Shown here one piece after another: positions 7,724 through 15,681 of a stretch of DNA of 59,424 bases (the stretch's first letter is position 1; the number at the start of each line of letters is the position of its first letter). Made by a program: the position numbers and the translations under genes. Origin of the DNA: Paenibacillus periandrae (lineage in GTDB: Bacteria > Bacillota > Bacilli > Paenibacillales > NBRC-103111). The stretch is from assembly GCF_022458865.1 (NCBI RefSeq), contig NZ_JAJNMU010000041.1:1-59424 (forward strand), written 5' to 3'. Below the pieces are notes generated by a model. The model saw only the letters and a program-made list of their open reading frames with translations, ran no database searches and had not been told where the DNA came from.

Positions 7724-7739
7724 TACAATTCCTCCTATA

Positions 7740-7765
7740 GAATTAATTCCGAGTATATTAATATG
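7740..7765 (-). promoter_or_regulatory. Candidate sulfur-regulator operator in the cysH leader
   Basis: Downstream of the -10, the minus strand reads TTAATATACTCGGAATTAATTC: an AT-rich half, GGAATT, and a 10-bp palindrome GAATTAATTC. This resembles CymR boxes of Bacillales (AT-rich then GGAATT). The assignment is a guess from resemblance. Confidence 0.3.
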
Positions 7766-7783
7766 CTTTCTTTGTATAATTTC

Positions 7784-7811
7784 ATTATAATGTTACCAGA
7801 CTTTTTGTCAA
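7784..7811 (-). promoter_or_regulatory. sigma-A promoter of cysH-sat
   Basis: Perfect TTGACA and TATAAT separated by 16 bp, 61 bp before the cysH ATG. No SAM-riboswitch-like structure fits in the short leader. Confidence 0.85.
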
Positions 7812-7874
7812 ATTAAATTTTTCTTTTACAATTAGAAGTAGAACGACTCCTATATCGATATGCAGAAGCACAAC

Positions 7875-7909
7875 AAAAAAAGCCTTTCCACCAGAACGGT
7901 AGAAAGACT
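7875..7909 (-). terminator. Terminator of rplM-rpsI
   Basis: A 12-bp stem (AGTCTTTCTACC/GGTGGAAAGGCT, with G-U pairs) and a 5-nt loop are followed by seven T on the minus strand, just after rpsI. Confidence 0.85.
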
Positions 7910-7932
7910 TTTTTGTTTGATCTGTGTATATC

Positions 7933-8325
7933 TTAACGTTTGGAGAACTGAGGAGCACGACGAGCGGCTTTCAATCCATATTTTTTACGCTCTTTCATAC
8001 GTGGATCACGAGTCAGAAAACCCGCTTTTTTCAACGATCCGCGCAATTCAGGATCTACCTTCAGCAATGCACGAGAAATACCATGACGGATCGCTCCTGC
8101 TTGTCCAGAGATACCTCCACCGTTAGCAATAACCAATACATCGTATTGACCCAAAGTCTCTGTAAGATTCAAAGGTTGCTTAACGATAAGCTTTAATGTT
8201 TCTAAACCAAAATATTCATCCAATTCACGTTTGTTGATCACAATTCGGCCTTCGCCTGGTACTAGACGTACGCGAGCTACCGAATGCTTCCTACGACCTG
8301 TTCCATAGTATTGAACCTGTGCCAC
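7933..8325 (-). CDS. rpsI: 30S ribosomal protein S9
   Basis: 130 aa, the usual length. It begins with YGTGRRKHSVARVRLVPG and ends in the basic tail RAPQFSKR that reaches the P-site tRNA in the 30S head. AGGAGG lies 6-7 nt before the start. Second gene of the rplM-rpsI operon, 18 nt after rplM, and followed by a strong terminator. Confidence 0.98.
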   Translation of the reverse strand: MAQVQYYGTGRRKHSVARVRLVPGEGRIVINKRELDEYFGLETLKLIVKQPLNLTETLGQYDVLVIANGGGISGQAGAIRHGISRALLKVDPELRGSLKKAGFLTRDPRMKERKKYGLKAARRAPQFSKR

Positions 8326-8343
8326 AAGATAGCCTCCTTTTAA

Positions 8344-8781
8344 CTAACCGCGAAGTTCCCAGACTTCTGGTTGTTGTGCTTGGTGCGGGTGTTCGGATCC
8401 TGCATATACTTTAAGTTTTGTTTTCATTGCATCACCTAAACGGTTTTTCGGAAGCATTCCGAAAATAGCCAATTCAAGGACACGTTCTGGTTTGTTAGCA
8501 ATCATGTCTTGAGCGGATGTTACTTTCAAACCGCCTGTGTACATGGAGTGACGGTAGTACATTTTGTTTTGCAATTTCTTACCTGTTAAATGGATCTTTT
8601 CTGCATTGATGACGATAACAAAATCTCCTGTATCCACATGAGGTGTGAATTGTGGTTTGTGTTTGCCGCGAATTAATGCTGCTACTTCGCTTGCAAGACG
8701 ACCCAGAGTTTTATCTGTAGCGTCAACAATGAACCATTTGCGTTCTACTTCATTAGGCTTAGCCATGTATGTCGTGCGCAT
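8344..8781 (-). CDS. rplM: 50S ribosomal protein L13
   Basis: 145 aa, as in B. subtilis. Recognised by WFIVDATDKTLGRLASEVA and the central HVDTGDFVIVINAEKI. L13 is an early 50S assembly protein bound to 23S rRNA domains near the exit side. ATG 8781 (MRTTYMAKPNE) has AGGAGG 8 nt upstream; the frame stays open further but lacks another good site. The 5' leader carries an L13-leader-type element, consistent with autoregulation. Confidence 0.98.
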   Translation of the reverse strand: MRTTYMAKPNEVERKWFIVDATDKTLGRLASEVAALIRGKHKPQFTPHVDTGDFVIVINAEKIHLTGKKLQNKMYYRHSMYTGGLKVTSAQDMIANKPERVLELAIFGMLPKNRLGDAMKTKLKVYAGSEHPHQAQQPEVWELRG

Positions 8782-8889
8782 TTCGTTGTTCCTCCTAAAC
8801 ATTTTGCATATCGGTAATTGATTGATGACACAGTTTCGCTTTTGATACCGAGACAACCTGTCATCTCATCATCCAATTTATCTGTATCA

Positions 8890-8958
8890 TTTAATTAATA
8901 TGGTTTAAACGGCTCCTGCTTGATCCGGGGCCGTGGGTTAGCCGATCAAGAAACGCCA
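8890..8958 (-). ncRNA. Ribosomal protein L13 leader
   Basis: The core at 8902-8937 reads CCCACGG, a variable part, then GCAGGAGCCGTTTAAACC, and pairs ACGGC with GCCGT. This matches my recollection of the Firmicute L13 leader, a cis element thought to bind L13. It starts about where transcription from the adjacent promoter would begin and lies over 100 nt upstream of rplM. Confidence 0.75.
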
Positions 8959-8964
8959 AGTTAT

Positions 8965-8993
8965 ATTATACTACGTACAGAAGATTAAATCAA
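8965..8993 (-). promoter_or_regulatory. sigma-A promoter of rplM-rpsI
   Basis: TTGATT, a 17-bp spacer and TATAAT. The -35 hexamer overlaps the stop codon of truA. Confidence 0.8.
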
Positions 8994-9766
8994 GAACTAA
9001 TCTCATCGTTATCGTATAAAACTTCCCAAAGCACTAGGCCATGAGGCATGGCGGTTGGTCCGGCCAAAGCACGGTCTCGCGAAGACAGAATCTCGCTCAT
9101 TGCGTCAGCTGATCGTTTGCCTTCTCCGATCTGGATCAGCGTACCGACAATAATTCGAACCATATTGTATAAAAAACCATTTCCGGTCACATGAATATGA
9201 ATACCATATGATTGCAAAATGGGATCCATCGGTTCACATTCCAATGAGGCGGCATAGATCGTCCGTATATTGGACTTCTTGGTAGAACGAATTGAGCAGA
9301 AGGACGTAAAATCATGTTCACCAACTAAACAGGACAAACTAGATTGCATCGCTTCCGTATTCAGATGTGTAGGATGGAAGAATTCCTGGTTACGACGAAA
9401 TAAATCAGGGTGTTTGCCGCAACGGATCGTATATCGGTAGGTTTTGCGGTCTGCACTACGTCTGGAATGGAAATTATCAGCGACCTGCCTCGCATTACTG
9501 ACAATAATGTCAGCAGGCAAAAGCGTATTTAAAGCCAAGCACCAACGAACGAGAGGAATCGGGGATGAAGTGAAAAAGTTGATAACCTGGCATCTGGCAT
9601 GAACACCTGCATCGGTGCGTCCAGAAGAGGTTATTTTGATCGTCTCACCCGTCAGAGAACGTATCGCACGCTCCAGTATGTCCTGAATCGCGTTGTTGCT
9701 TGGCTGTGTCTGAAAGCCGTGATAAGCCGTTCCGTCATAGCTTACGGTCATGCATATATTTCTCAA
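8990..9766 (-). CDS. truA: tRNA pseudouridine synthase A
   Basis: 258 aa; makes pseudouridine at positions 38-40 of tRNA anticodon stems. The catalytic Asp is in SSGRTDAGVHA near residue 50, and RKTYRYTI and FLYNMVRIIVGTL are family motifs. I chose TTG 9766 because CGGAGG lies 6 nt upstream; the ATG at 9790 has no comparable site. In B. subtilis ecfA1-ecfA2-ecfT separate rplQ from truA; here they are absent and a terminator-like hairpin lies at the junction. Confidence 0.93.
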   Translation of the reverse strand: MRNICMTVSYDGTAYHGFQTQPSNNAIQDILERAIRSLTGETIKITSSGRTDAGVHARCQVINFFTSSPIPLVRWCLALNTLLPADIIVSNARQVADNFHSRRSADRKTYRYTIRCGKHPDLFRRNQEFFHPTHLNTEAMQSSLSCLVGEHDFTSFCSIRSTKKSNIRTIYAASLECEPMDPILQSYGIHIHVTGNGFLYNMVRIIVGTLIQIGEGKRSADAMSEILSSRDRALAGPTAMPHGLVLWEVLYDNDEISS

Positions 9767-9803
9767 GGCTAACCTCCGTCTCATATCCATAAGCTGAGGC
9801 TAC

Positions 9804-9848
9804 AAAAAAAAGGGCTTCAGCAGAATCATAAGATCCTGTCCACCCTTT
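9804..9848 (-). terminator. Probable terminator after rplQ
   Basis: An imperfect stem with GGG/CCC at its base and AGGAT/ATTCT at its top is followed by eight T on the minus strand. It would end the long ribosomal transcript before truA. Confidence 0.6.
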
Positions 9849-9857
9849 CCAATCCCT

Positions 9858-10226
9858 TTATGCACGATCTACTAGCTCTAAGTAAACCATTGGTGCAGCA
9901 TCGCCGCGACGTGGTCCAAGCTTTAAGATGCGTGTATAACCGCCTTGACGTTCCGCGTAGCGAGGAGCCAGATCAGCAAACAGCTTTTGGATAGCGTCCT
10001 GGTTTTCATTCGCTGCTTCGCGACGAACAAAGGAAGCCACCTGACGACGTGCATGAAGATCTCCGCGTTTTGCCAAGGTGATTAATTTTTCTGCAATAGA
10101 ACGTAATTCTTTTGCTTTAGCTTCTGTCGTTTGAATACGCTCATAAATGAACAGATCCGTTACCAGGTCACGAAATAATGCTTTACGTGAACTGGAATCA
10201 CGACTTAACTTTTGATGTTGTGCCAT
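9858..10226 (-). CDS. rplQ: 50S ribosomal protein L17
   Basis: 122 aa. Recognised by the N-terminal LSRDSSSRKALFRDLVTDL and the C-terminal RYAERQGGYTRILKL. L17 sits near the tunnel exit on the 50S back. AAGGAGG lies about 9 nt before the ATG. Last gene of the S10-spc-alpha transcript, directly after rpoA. Confidence 0.98.
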   Translation of the reverse strand: MAQHQKLSRDSSSRKALFRDLVTDLFIYERIQTTEAKAKELRSIAEKLITLAKRGDLHARRQVASFVRREAANENQDAIQKLFADLAPRYAERQGGYTRILKLGPRRGDAAPMVYLELVDRA

Positions 10227-10265
10227 TGTATGTGTAACCTCCTTATGCTTAATAATCGTTGACGT

Positions 10266-11210
10266 CTAGTCTTCCATGCGAAGACCAAGACCCAGCTCTT
10301 CGAGCTTCTCTTGAACTTCTTCAAGGGACTTGCGTCCAAGATTACGAACCTTCATCATATCTTCTTCGGTTTTCGTAATCAATTCTTGTACGGTATTAAT
10401 ACCCGCGCGCTTCAAACAGTTGTAAGAACGGACGGAAAGATCAAGCTCTTCGATCGTCATCTCAAGCACTTTCTCTTTCTTGTCTTCTTCTTTTTCAACC
10501 ATGATCTCAGCATCTTTAGCTTCATCAGTTAATCCAACGAATAGCATCAAATGCTCAGTCAAAATTTTGGCGCCCAAGCTTACAGCTTCTTCAGGTCGAA
10601 TACTTCCATCGGTCCACACTTCAAGAGTCAGTTTATCATAATTGGTAACCTGGCCTACGCGAGTATTTTCGATGTTGTAATTGACACGAGTGATTGGAGT
10701 ATAAATCGAATCAATCGGTACTAAACCGATAAGCTGCTCTTCTTTCTTGTTTTTATCCGCTTGTACATATCCACGTCCACGATTTGCGTGAATTCGCATA
10801 TGAAGACGGGAATCGGATGAAAGTGTAGCAATGTGCAAATCCGGATTAAGGATTTCAACATCACTATCACCACGAATATCGCCAGCTACGACCGCTCCTT
10901 CGCCCTCAGCGTCAATTTCCAACACTTTATCCTCGTCGGAATGAATTTTAAGCGAAAGTCCCTTCAAGTTAAGGATAATCTCAGTGACATCTTCCTTAAC
11001 ACCAGGAACGGTTGAAAACTCGTGCAGCACTCCGTCGATTTGAACCGAGGTAACCGCCGCCCCCGGTAAGGAGGACAGCAAAATTCTGCGCAGCGAGTTT
11101 CCCAAAGTTGTTCCATAGCCTCTTTCCAAAGGCTCTACAACAAACTTACCGTAAGTGCCCTCTTCGCTTAGTGCTACGGTTTCTATTTTCGGCTTTTCGA
11201 TTTCGATCAA
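10266..11210 (-). CDS. rpoA: RNA polymerase alpha subunit
   Basis: 314 aa, the Bacillus length. The N-terminal domain (about 1-230) has the assembly motifs GYGTTLGNSLRRILLSSLPG and VTPVD-equivalent surfaces; the C-terminal domain (about 245-314) has the helix-hairpin-helix IEELDLSVRSYNCLKRAGI and RNLGRKSLEEV that bind UP elements and activators. TTG 11210 is chosen: AAGGAGGG lies 6 nt upstream and the protein then begins MIEIEKP as in relatives. Between rpsK and rplQ, as in B. subtilis. Confidence 0.97.
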   Translation of the reverse strand: MIEIEKPKIETVALSEEGTYGKFVVEPLERGYGTTLGNSLRRILLSSLPGAAVTSVQIDGVLHEFSTVPGVKEDVTEIILNLKGLSLKIHSDEDKVLEIDAEGEGAVVAGDIRGDSDVEILNPDLHIATLSSDSRLHMRIHANRGRGYVQADKNKKEEQLIGLVPIDSIYTPITRVNYNIENTRVGQVTNYDKLTLEVWTDGSIRPEEAVSLGAKILTEHLMLFVGLTDEAKDAEIMVEKEEDKKEKVLEMTIEELDLSVRSYNCLKRAGINTVQELITKTEEDMMKVRNLGRKSLEEVQEKLEELGLGLRMED

Positions 11211-11333
11211 TGATAACCCTCCTTCAAAACGTCGTTTCCCTCTGGATAACTTAAGACGCATAAAACGTGCAGTATTCTTATCCAAATAGTATTGTCAACT
11301 TTTGGATAAATATACCACTCTTCGTAATCTCAA

Positions 11334-11729
11334 TTAGACACGACGACGTTTTGGAGGACGGCAACCGTTGTGAGGTACAGGAGTTACGTCTTTGATCAGG
11401 TTAACTTCCAGACCAGCTGCTTGAAGCGAACGAATTGCTGCTTCACGACCAGCTCCTGGACCTTTAACCATAACTTCAACGACTTTCATCCCATGCTCCA
11501 TTGCCGCTTTAGCTGCTGTTTCAGCAGCCATTTGTGCTGCGAAAGGAGTGCTTTTACGTGAGCCTTTAAAGCCCATGTTACCAGCACTTGCCCAAGAGAT
11601 TGCATTACCGTGAGGATCGGTAATAGTTACGATGGTATTGTTAAACGTTGAACGGATATGTGCTACTCCGGTGTCAATGTTTTTCCGATCACGACGTTTC
11701 GTACGAACAACTTTTTTAGGTTTAGCCAT
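11334..11729 (-). CDS. rpsK: 30S ribosomal protein S11
   Basis: 131 aa. Conserved core HIRSTFNNTIVTITDPHGN and C-terminal PVPHNGCRPPKRRRV. S11 lies on the 30S platform by the mRNA exit and 16S helix 45 region. Start ATG preceded by AAAGGGGG. In the alpha operon between rpsM and rpoA. Confidence 0.98.
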   Translation of the reverse strand: MAKPKKVVRTKRRDRKNIDTGVAHIRSTFNNTIVTITDPHGNAISWASAGNMGFKGSRKSTPFAAQMAAETAAKAAMEHGMKVVEVMVKGPGAGREAAIRSLQAAGLEVNLIKDVTPVPHNGCRPPKRRRV

Positions 11730-11750
11730 TTTCAGTGTTAACCCCCTTTA

Positions 11751-12119
11751 CTATTTTTTCTTATTAGCTACTGTACGACGAGGACCTTTACGCGTACGGG
11801 CATTTGTTTTAGTACGTTGACCACGAACAGGTAAGCCGCGACGGTGACGAACACCACGATAGCAACCAATTTCAATAAGACGTTTAATATTCAAAGCGAT
11901 TTCGCGACGAAGATCGCCTTCAACTTTAACGGTTTTATCAATAGCATCACGAAGCTTGCTTACTTCATCTTCAGTCAGGTCGCGAACGCGAGTCGCGGCA
12001 CTAACACCAGTATCAGCCAATATCTTTTGGGATGTTGTTTTACCGATACCAAAAATGTAAGTCAGAGCAATTTCCACGCGCTTCTCACGAGGTAAATCTA
12101 CACCAGCAATACGTGCCAT
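11751..12119 (-). CDS. rpsM: 30S ribosomal protein S13
   Basis: 122 aa. N-terminus ARIAGVDLPREKRVEIALTY, helix-turn region GIGKTTSQKIL, and a basic C-terminal tail (GQRTKTNARTRKGPRR) that contacts P-site tRNA. S13 forms intersubunit bridges with L5. AGGAGG lies 7-8 nt upstream. Confidence 0.98.
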   Translation of the reverse strand: MARIAGVDLPREKRVEIALTYIFGIGKTTSQKILADTGVSAATRVRDLTEDEVSKLRDAIDKTVKVEGDLRREIALNIKRLIEIGCYRGVRHRRGLPVRGQRTKTNARTRKGPRRTVANKKK

Positions 12120-12135
12120 TTATATAAGCACCTCC

Positions 12136-12249
12136 TTAACCTTGTTTTTGTTTGTGCTTCGGATTTTCGCAAATAACCATTACATTGCCTTTACGACGAA
12201 TGACTTTGCATTTTTCGCAAATCGGCTTAACCGATGGTCTAACTTTCAT
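12136..12249 (-). CDS. rpmJ: 50S ribosomal protein L36 (zinc-binding form)
   Basis: 37 aa, the universal L36 length. Four zinc ligands are present: CEKC, then C and H in ICENPKH. ATG 12249 has AGGAGG about 8 nt upstream; the longer open frame runs through repeats and is not coding. The 5' side of the ribosome binding site carries two units of the 38-nt hairpin repeat. Confidence 0.97.
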   Translation of the reverse strand: MKVRPSVKPICEKCKVIRRKGNVMVICENPKHKQKQG

Positions 12250-12263
12250 TGTTATTACCTCCT

Positions 12264-12336
12264 GAGAGTTTGCTTCAGCAAACTGACTTCGTAAGCGTAA
12301 GCTAAGTTTTCGAGAGAAAACTATCTTCGTAAGCAT
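12264..12336 (-). repeat. Two units of the 38-nt hairpin repeat, upstream of rpmJ
   Basis: Linkers at 12285-12298 and 12323-12336 read ACGCTTACGAAGTC and ATGCTTACGAAGAT on the minus strand. Each is followed by a 7-bp hairpin (12267-12284 and 12305-12322) with different stem sequences but intact pairing. Both linkers and hairpins are 38 nt apart. The proximal hairpin ends 3 nt before AGGAGG of rpmJ. Confidence 0.85.
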
Positions 12337-12354
12337 AGGTTAAACTACACACAT

Positions 12355-12573
12355 TTATTTAAAACGATAGGTTATACGGCCTCTAGTCAAATCATAAGGT
12401 GAAAGTTCCACCGTTACTTTATCTCCAGGCAAGATCCGGATAAAGTGCATTCTGATTTTACCGGATACGTGAGCAAGTATCTTATGACCGTTTTCCAGTT
12501 CCACTTTAAACATTGCATTCGGAAGAGGTTCAATCACTGTACCTTCAACTTCAATAACATCTTCTTTGGCCAC
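12355..12573 (-). CDS. infA: Translation initiation factor IF-1
   Basis: 72 aa, an S1/OB-fold protein (MAKEDVIEVEGTVIEPLPN, ISGK-type loop HVSGKIRMHFIRIL) that blocks the A site during initiation. I chose GTG 12573: AAGGAG lies 7 nt upstream, whereas the ATG at 12579 is only 1 nt from it and overlaps the stop of the preceding gene. The resulting start MAKED matches other IF-1 proteins. Followed by a hairpin-repeat-bearing spacer and rpmJ. Confidence 0.95.
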   Translation of the reverse strand: MAKEDVIEVEGTVIEPLPNAMFKVELENGHKILAHVSGKIRMHFIRILPGDKVTVELSPYDLTRGRITYRFK

Positions 12574-12575
12574 AG

Positions 12576-12893
12576 TCATTCTCCTTTCTCTTGTGCTTCT
12601 GATAGAATTTGGTTCACAACCTTATTGATTACAAAGCGCAACTTACTATTGGTCACACGACCGCTATCGCTCATACTATCCACAACTTCGCTGCTAACAA
12701 TAGGTAACAATTCGAGATGAAGTATATTTTTCTTCTTAGGCTGGTCGAATCTCCGTTTGTCGCCATCTACAATCCACACGAATCGTTGGTCTTCGACATT
12801 TATGATGACAGCGTACTTCCCGGAATCGTTGCCGCGAATAATCCTAACTAATTGTCCAAGCTGTGGTCTGTTCACCAAATTCACAAGGCTCAC
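12576..12893 (-). CDS. KOW-domain RNA-binding protein (L14e/L6e-like)
   Basis: 105 aa with an N-terminal KOW-like motif GQLVRIIRGNDSGKYAVIINVED, related to the small protein encoded between map and infA in Bacillus (YbzG). A role in RNA or ribosome binding is inferred from the KOW fold and the position in the spc operon. Starts at GTG 12893 or, equally plausibly, GTG 12884, which is better spaced from AGGTGA. Its TGA lies 2 nt before infA. The C-terminal half has no recognised motif. Confidence 0.85.
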   Translation of the reverse strand: MSLVNLVNRPQLGQLVRIIRGNDSGKYAVIINVEDQRFVWIVDGDKRRFDQPKKKNILHLELLPIVSSEVVDSMSDSGRVTNSKLRFVINKVVNQILSEAQEKGE

Positions 12894-12900
12894 CTACGCT

Positions 12901-13647
12901 TTAGGCTTTCGTAAAAATTTCGTAACCATCCTGCGTAATTGCAATGGTATGCTCAAAATGCGCGCACAGTGTGCCATCCACTGTAACAACCGTCCAATTG
13001 TCTTTCAGTGTCTTAACATAACGTTCACCGACATTGACCATGGGTTCGATCGCTAATACCATTCCCGGCTTCAGTCGAGGTCCTCGTTCTGGTAAACCGT
13101 AATTTGGAATCTGCGGCTCTTCATGTAATTTGGAGCCAATTCCATGCCCAACATATTCTCGAACAATAGAAAACCCTTCGTTCTCGACGTACTTTTGAAT
13201 AGCATGTGAAATTGTATACAACCGAGCATCCGGTTTAGCTTCCTCTAGTCCTTTGTATAAGCATTGCTCAGTTACCTCCAAAAGCTTCTTGGCAGTATCC
13301 GATATGGTTCCAACACCATAAGTCCAGGCTGAGTCACCATGATATCCTTTATATTGAGCTCCGATATCAATACTGATGATGTCGCCATTCAACAACTTAC
13401 GTGGTCCGGGTATACCATGTACCAATTCATCATTGACTGAAGCACAGATACTTCCAGGAAAACCGTTGTATCCTTTAAAAGATGGGATTGCTCCTTGACT
13501 GCGAATATATCCTTCTGCGATTTGATCTAGCTCTTTGGTTGTAATATCGGGCTGAACGGCCTTTTGCAATAAGCGATGCGTTTCGGCTACAATTCGACCT
13601 GCTTCTCTCATTAAGTCCAACTCAGCTGGAGATTTACAAATGATCAT
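12901..13647 (-). CDS. map: Type I methionine aminopeptidase
   Basis: 248 aa. Removes the N-terminal Met from new proteins. Metal ligands are visible in the order expected: DIGAQYKGYHGDSAWTYGV (two Asp), YVGHGIG (His), IEPM (Glu) and the final Glu-equivalent near the C-terminus (CAHFEHTIAI). ATG overlaps the adk stop by 4 nt (ATGA), so translation is probably coupled; GAGGT lies 9 nt upstream. Confidence 0.96.
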   Translation of the reverse strand: MIICKSPAELDLMREAGRIVAETHRLLQKAVQPDITTKELDQIAEGYIRSQGAIPSFKGYNGFPGSICASVNDELVHGIPGPRKLLNGDIISIDIGAQYKGYHGDSAWTYGVGTISDTAKKLLEVTEQCLYKGLEEAKPDARLYTISHAIQKYVENEGFSIVREYVGHGIGSKLHEEPQIPNYGLPERGPRLKPGMVLAIEPMVNVGERYVKTLKDNWTVVTVDGTLCAHFEHTIAITQDGYEIFTKA

Positions 13648-14297
13648 TTCGCTTGACCTCGCAATAGTAAGCTGATTTGTGCAGCAACCGTACCTATCTC
13701 TTGCTCACCGTTAACCTCACGCAAATTTCCTTTGTTACGATAATACGATAAAAGCGGTGCTGTTTTATTCAGATACTCATCAAGCCGAGTTCCTACTTTT
13801 TCTTCGGTATCATCTGATCTTTGGTACAATTCGCCTGAGCATTTATCACATACATTCTCAGTATGAGGAGGGTTAAACAAGACATGATACGTAGCACCAC
13901 AAGATCTACAAATTCTGCGACCTGTCAATCTCGCCAAAAGCAGGCTGCGATCAACATGAAGGTTTATAACATGATCAATGCTTGAACCTAAAGAATCCAT
14001 AATCTTATCGAGAGCTTCCGCTTGCTCGATCGTTCTTGGAAACCCGTCAAGCAAAAATCCTGACTTACAATCAGGAAGCTGAAGTCGTTCTTTTACGATA
14101 CCAATCGTAATTTCATCCGATACAAGCAAACCCTGATCCACATATTTTTTTGCCTCCAACCCAAGGGCCGTACCTTGCTTCATGGCTAAGCGAAAAGCGT
14201 CGCCGGTTGAAATATGCGGGATTTGAAACTCATTGACGATTGATTCCGCCTGTGTACCTTTGCCTGCACCAGGAGGACCCATAAATATTACGTTCAT
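13644..14297 (-). CDS. adk: Adenylate kinase (zinc-binding lid)
   Basis: 217 aa. P-loop GPPGAGKGTQA at residues 7-17, FLLDGFPRTIEQAE, and a long LID with four Cys (CRSCGATYH and CDKCSGE), the zinc form of Gram-positive bacteria. Interconverts AMP, ADP and ATP. AGGGAGGAATC precedes the ATG. Lies between secY and map as in B. subtilis. Confidence 0.97.
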   Translation of the reverse strand: MNVIFMGPPGAGKGTQAESIVNEFQIPHISTGDAFRLAMKQGTALGLEAKKYVDQGLLVSDEITIGIVKERLQLPDCKSGFLLDGFPRTIEQAEALDKIMDSLGSSIDHVINLHVDRSLLLARLTGRRICRSCGATYHVLFNPPHTENVCDKCSGELYQRSDDTEEKVGTRLDEYLNKTAPLLSYYRNKGNLREVNGEQEIGTVAAQISLLLRGQAK

Positions 14298-14379
14298 AAT
14301 GATTCCTCCCTATCACAGCAAATGATGCAACCAGAACAATAGGTGCCGATAGTGAAAGTTCACTATCAGAACCTATTTA

Positions 14380-15681
14380 CTATTTATTGATAAAACCTTT
14401 GTAATGACGTTTGATCAGTTGACTTTCAACCTGCTTCATCGTTTCCAAACCTACACCAATAACAATCAGCAAGGAAGTTCCTCCAATACGAACCGATTCC
14501 GGCAAGCCTGCAAGATGGCCCAGTACCATTGGAATGATGGAGATCGCTGCCAAGAAAAGAGCACCTGACAAAGTAATGCGAGTCATTACTCTGGTCAAAT
14601 ACACAGAAGTTGTTTTCCCAGGTCGAATTCCTGGTATGTAACCTCCGTTTTTCTTCATTTGGTCAGCCATCTGCTCAGGATTAATCTGAACAAACGTGTA
14701 GAAGAAAGTGAAACCAATGATCAATAGTACATACAGAACCATACCGAGTGGTGCTGTATAATTTAAATTCGTAATGATCCAATCTGCTACTACATTACCT
14801 CTCCAAAAATTTGCAAGTGTTGGAGGAAAAACAAGTAATGATAAAGCAAAGATGACTGGAATTACACCCGCTGCATTAACTTTTAATGGGATATGTGTCG
14901 ATTGACCACCATAAGTCTTGCGACCTACAACCCGCTTGGCGTATTGCACCGGAATTTTACGAATGCCTTGTTGTATGAAGATAACCCCAGCGATCAACGC
15001 AATAATAACAACTACGATGAGCACGACTTTGATAATATTCAAGAACAGTGCATCTCCAGCATCGGCTAATTGAGTTTTGTAAATCTGCGAAATCCCTGTC
15101 GGAATTGCAGCTACAATCCCCGCGAAGATGATAATGGAAATACCATTTCCAATTCCATTTTCAGTGATTTGTTCCCCTAACCACATCAGAAATGCAGTTC
15201 CCGCTGTCAGAACGATTGCGATCAAAGCATACGTTGTGAACGTAGGATCCACAACTAACCCTGTGTAGATTCGGTTAAATCCGATAGCCAAACCAAACGC
15301 CTGGATAATCCCTAATCCAATTGTACCGTAACGGGTAATCTGCGCTAACTTCTTTCTGCCAACTTCCCCTTCTTTTGCCCATTGAGCAAAACGTGGTATT
15401 ACATCCATCGATAAAAGCTGAACGATGATCGAGGCTGTAATATAAGGCATAATTCCCATCGCGAAGATCGAGAACTGGAACAATGCGCCACCGGAAAAAG
15501 TATTCATCAAACCAAACACACCACCGGTGTTGGCTTGATCCTGAAGTTTGATAATATCTGTGTTGATGTTAGGCACCGGAATAAAAGCACCAATTCTGTA
15601 GACGATCAAAACGATTAAGGTGAAGAATATTCTTCTCCTCAGATCGTCTACTTTCAATATATTGGATATGGTACGTAACAT
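14380..15681 (-). CDS. secY: Preprotein translocase channel SecY
   Basis: 433 aa with ten predicted membrane helices. Recognised by NILKVDDLRRRIFFTL, AMGIMPYITASIIVQLL and the cytosolic GIRKIPVQYAKRVVG loop. Forms the Sec channel with SecE (encoded later in this window). The start overlaps the rplO stop at one base. SecY is followed by an 80-bp gap before adk. Confidence 0.97.
   Translation of the reverse strand: MLRTISNILKVDDLRRRIFFTLIVLIVYRIGAFIPVPNINTDIIKLQDQANTGGVFGLMNTFSGGALFQFSIFAMGIMPYITASIIVQLLSMDVIPRFAQWAKEGEVGRKKLAQITRYGTIGLGIIQAFGLAIGFNRIYTGLVVDPTFTTYALIAIVLTAGTAFLMWLGEQITENGIGNGISIIIFAGIVAAIPTGISQIYKTQLADAGDALFLNIIKVVLIVVVIIALIAGVIFIQQGIRKIPVQYAKRVVGRKTYGGQSTHIPLKVNAAGVIPVIFALSLLVFPPTLANFWRGNVVADWIITNLNYTAPLGMVLYVLLIIGFTFFYTFVQINPEQMADQMKKNGGYIPGIRPGKTTSVYLTRVMTRITLSGALFLAAISIIPMVLGHLAGLPESVRIGGTSLLIVIGVGLETMKQVESQLIKRHYKGFINK

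Noticed and set aside
7724..7783. SAM riboswitch before cysH
   Set aside because: The leader after the -10 is under 60 nt, too short for an S-box, and has no terminator.
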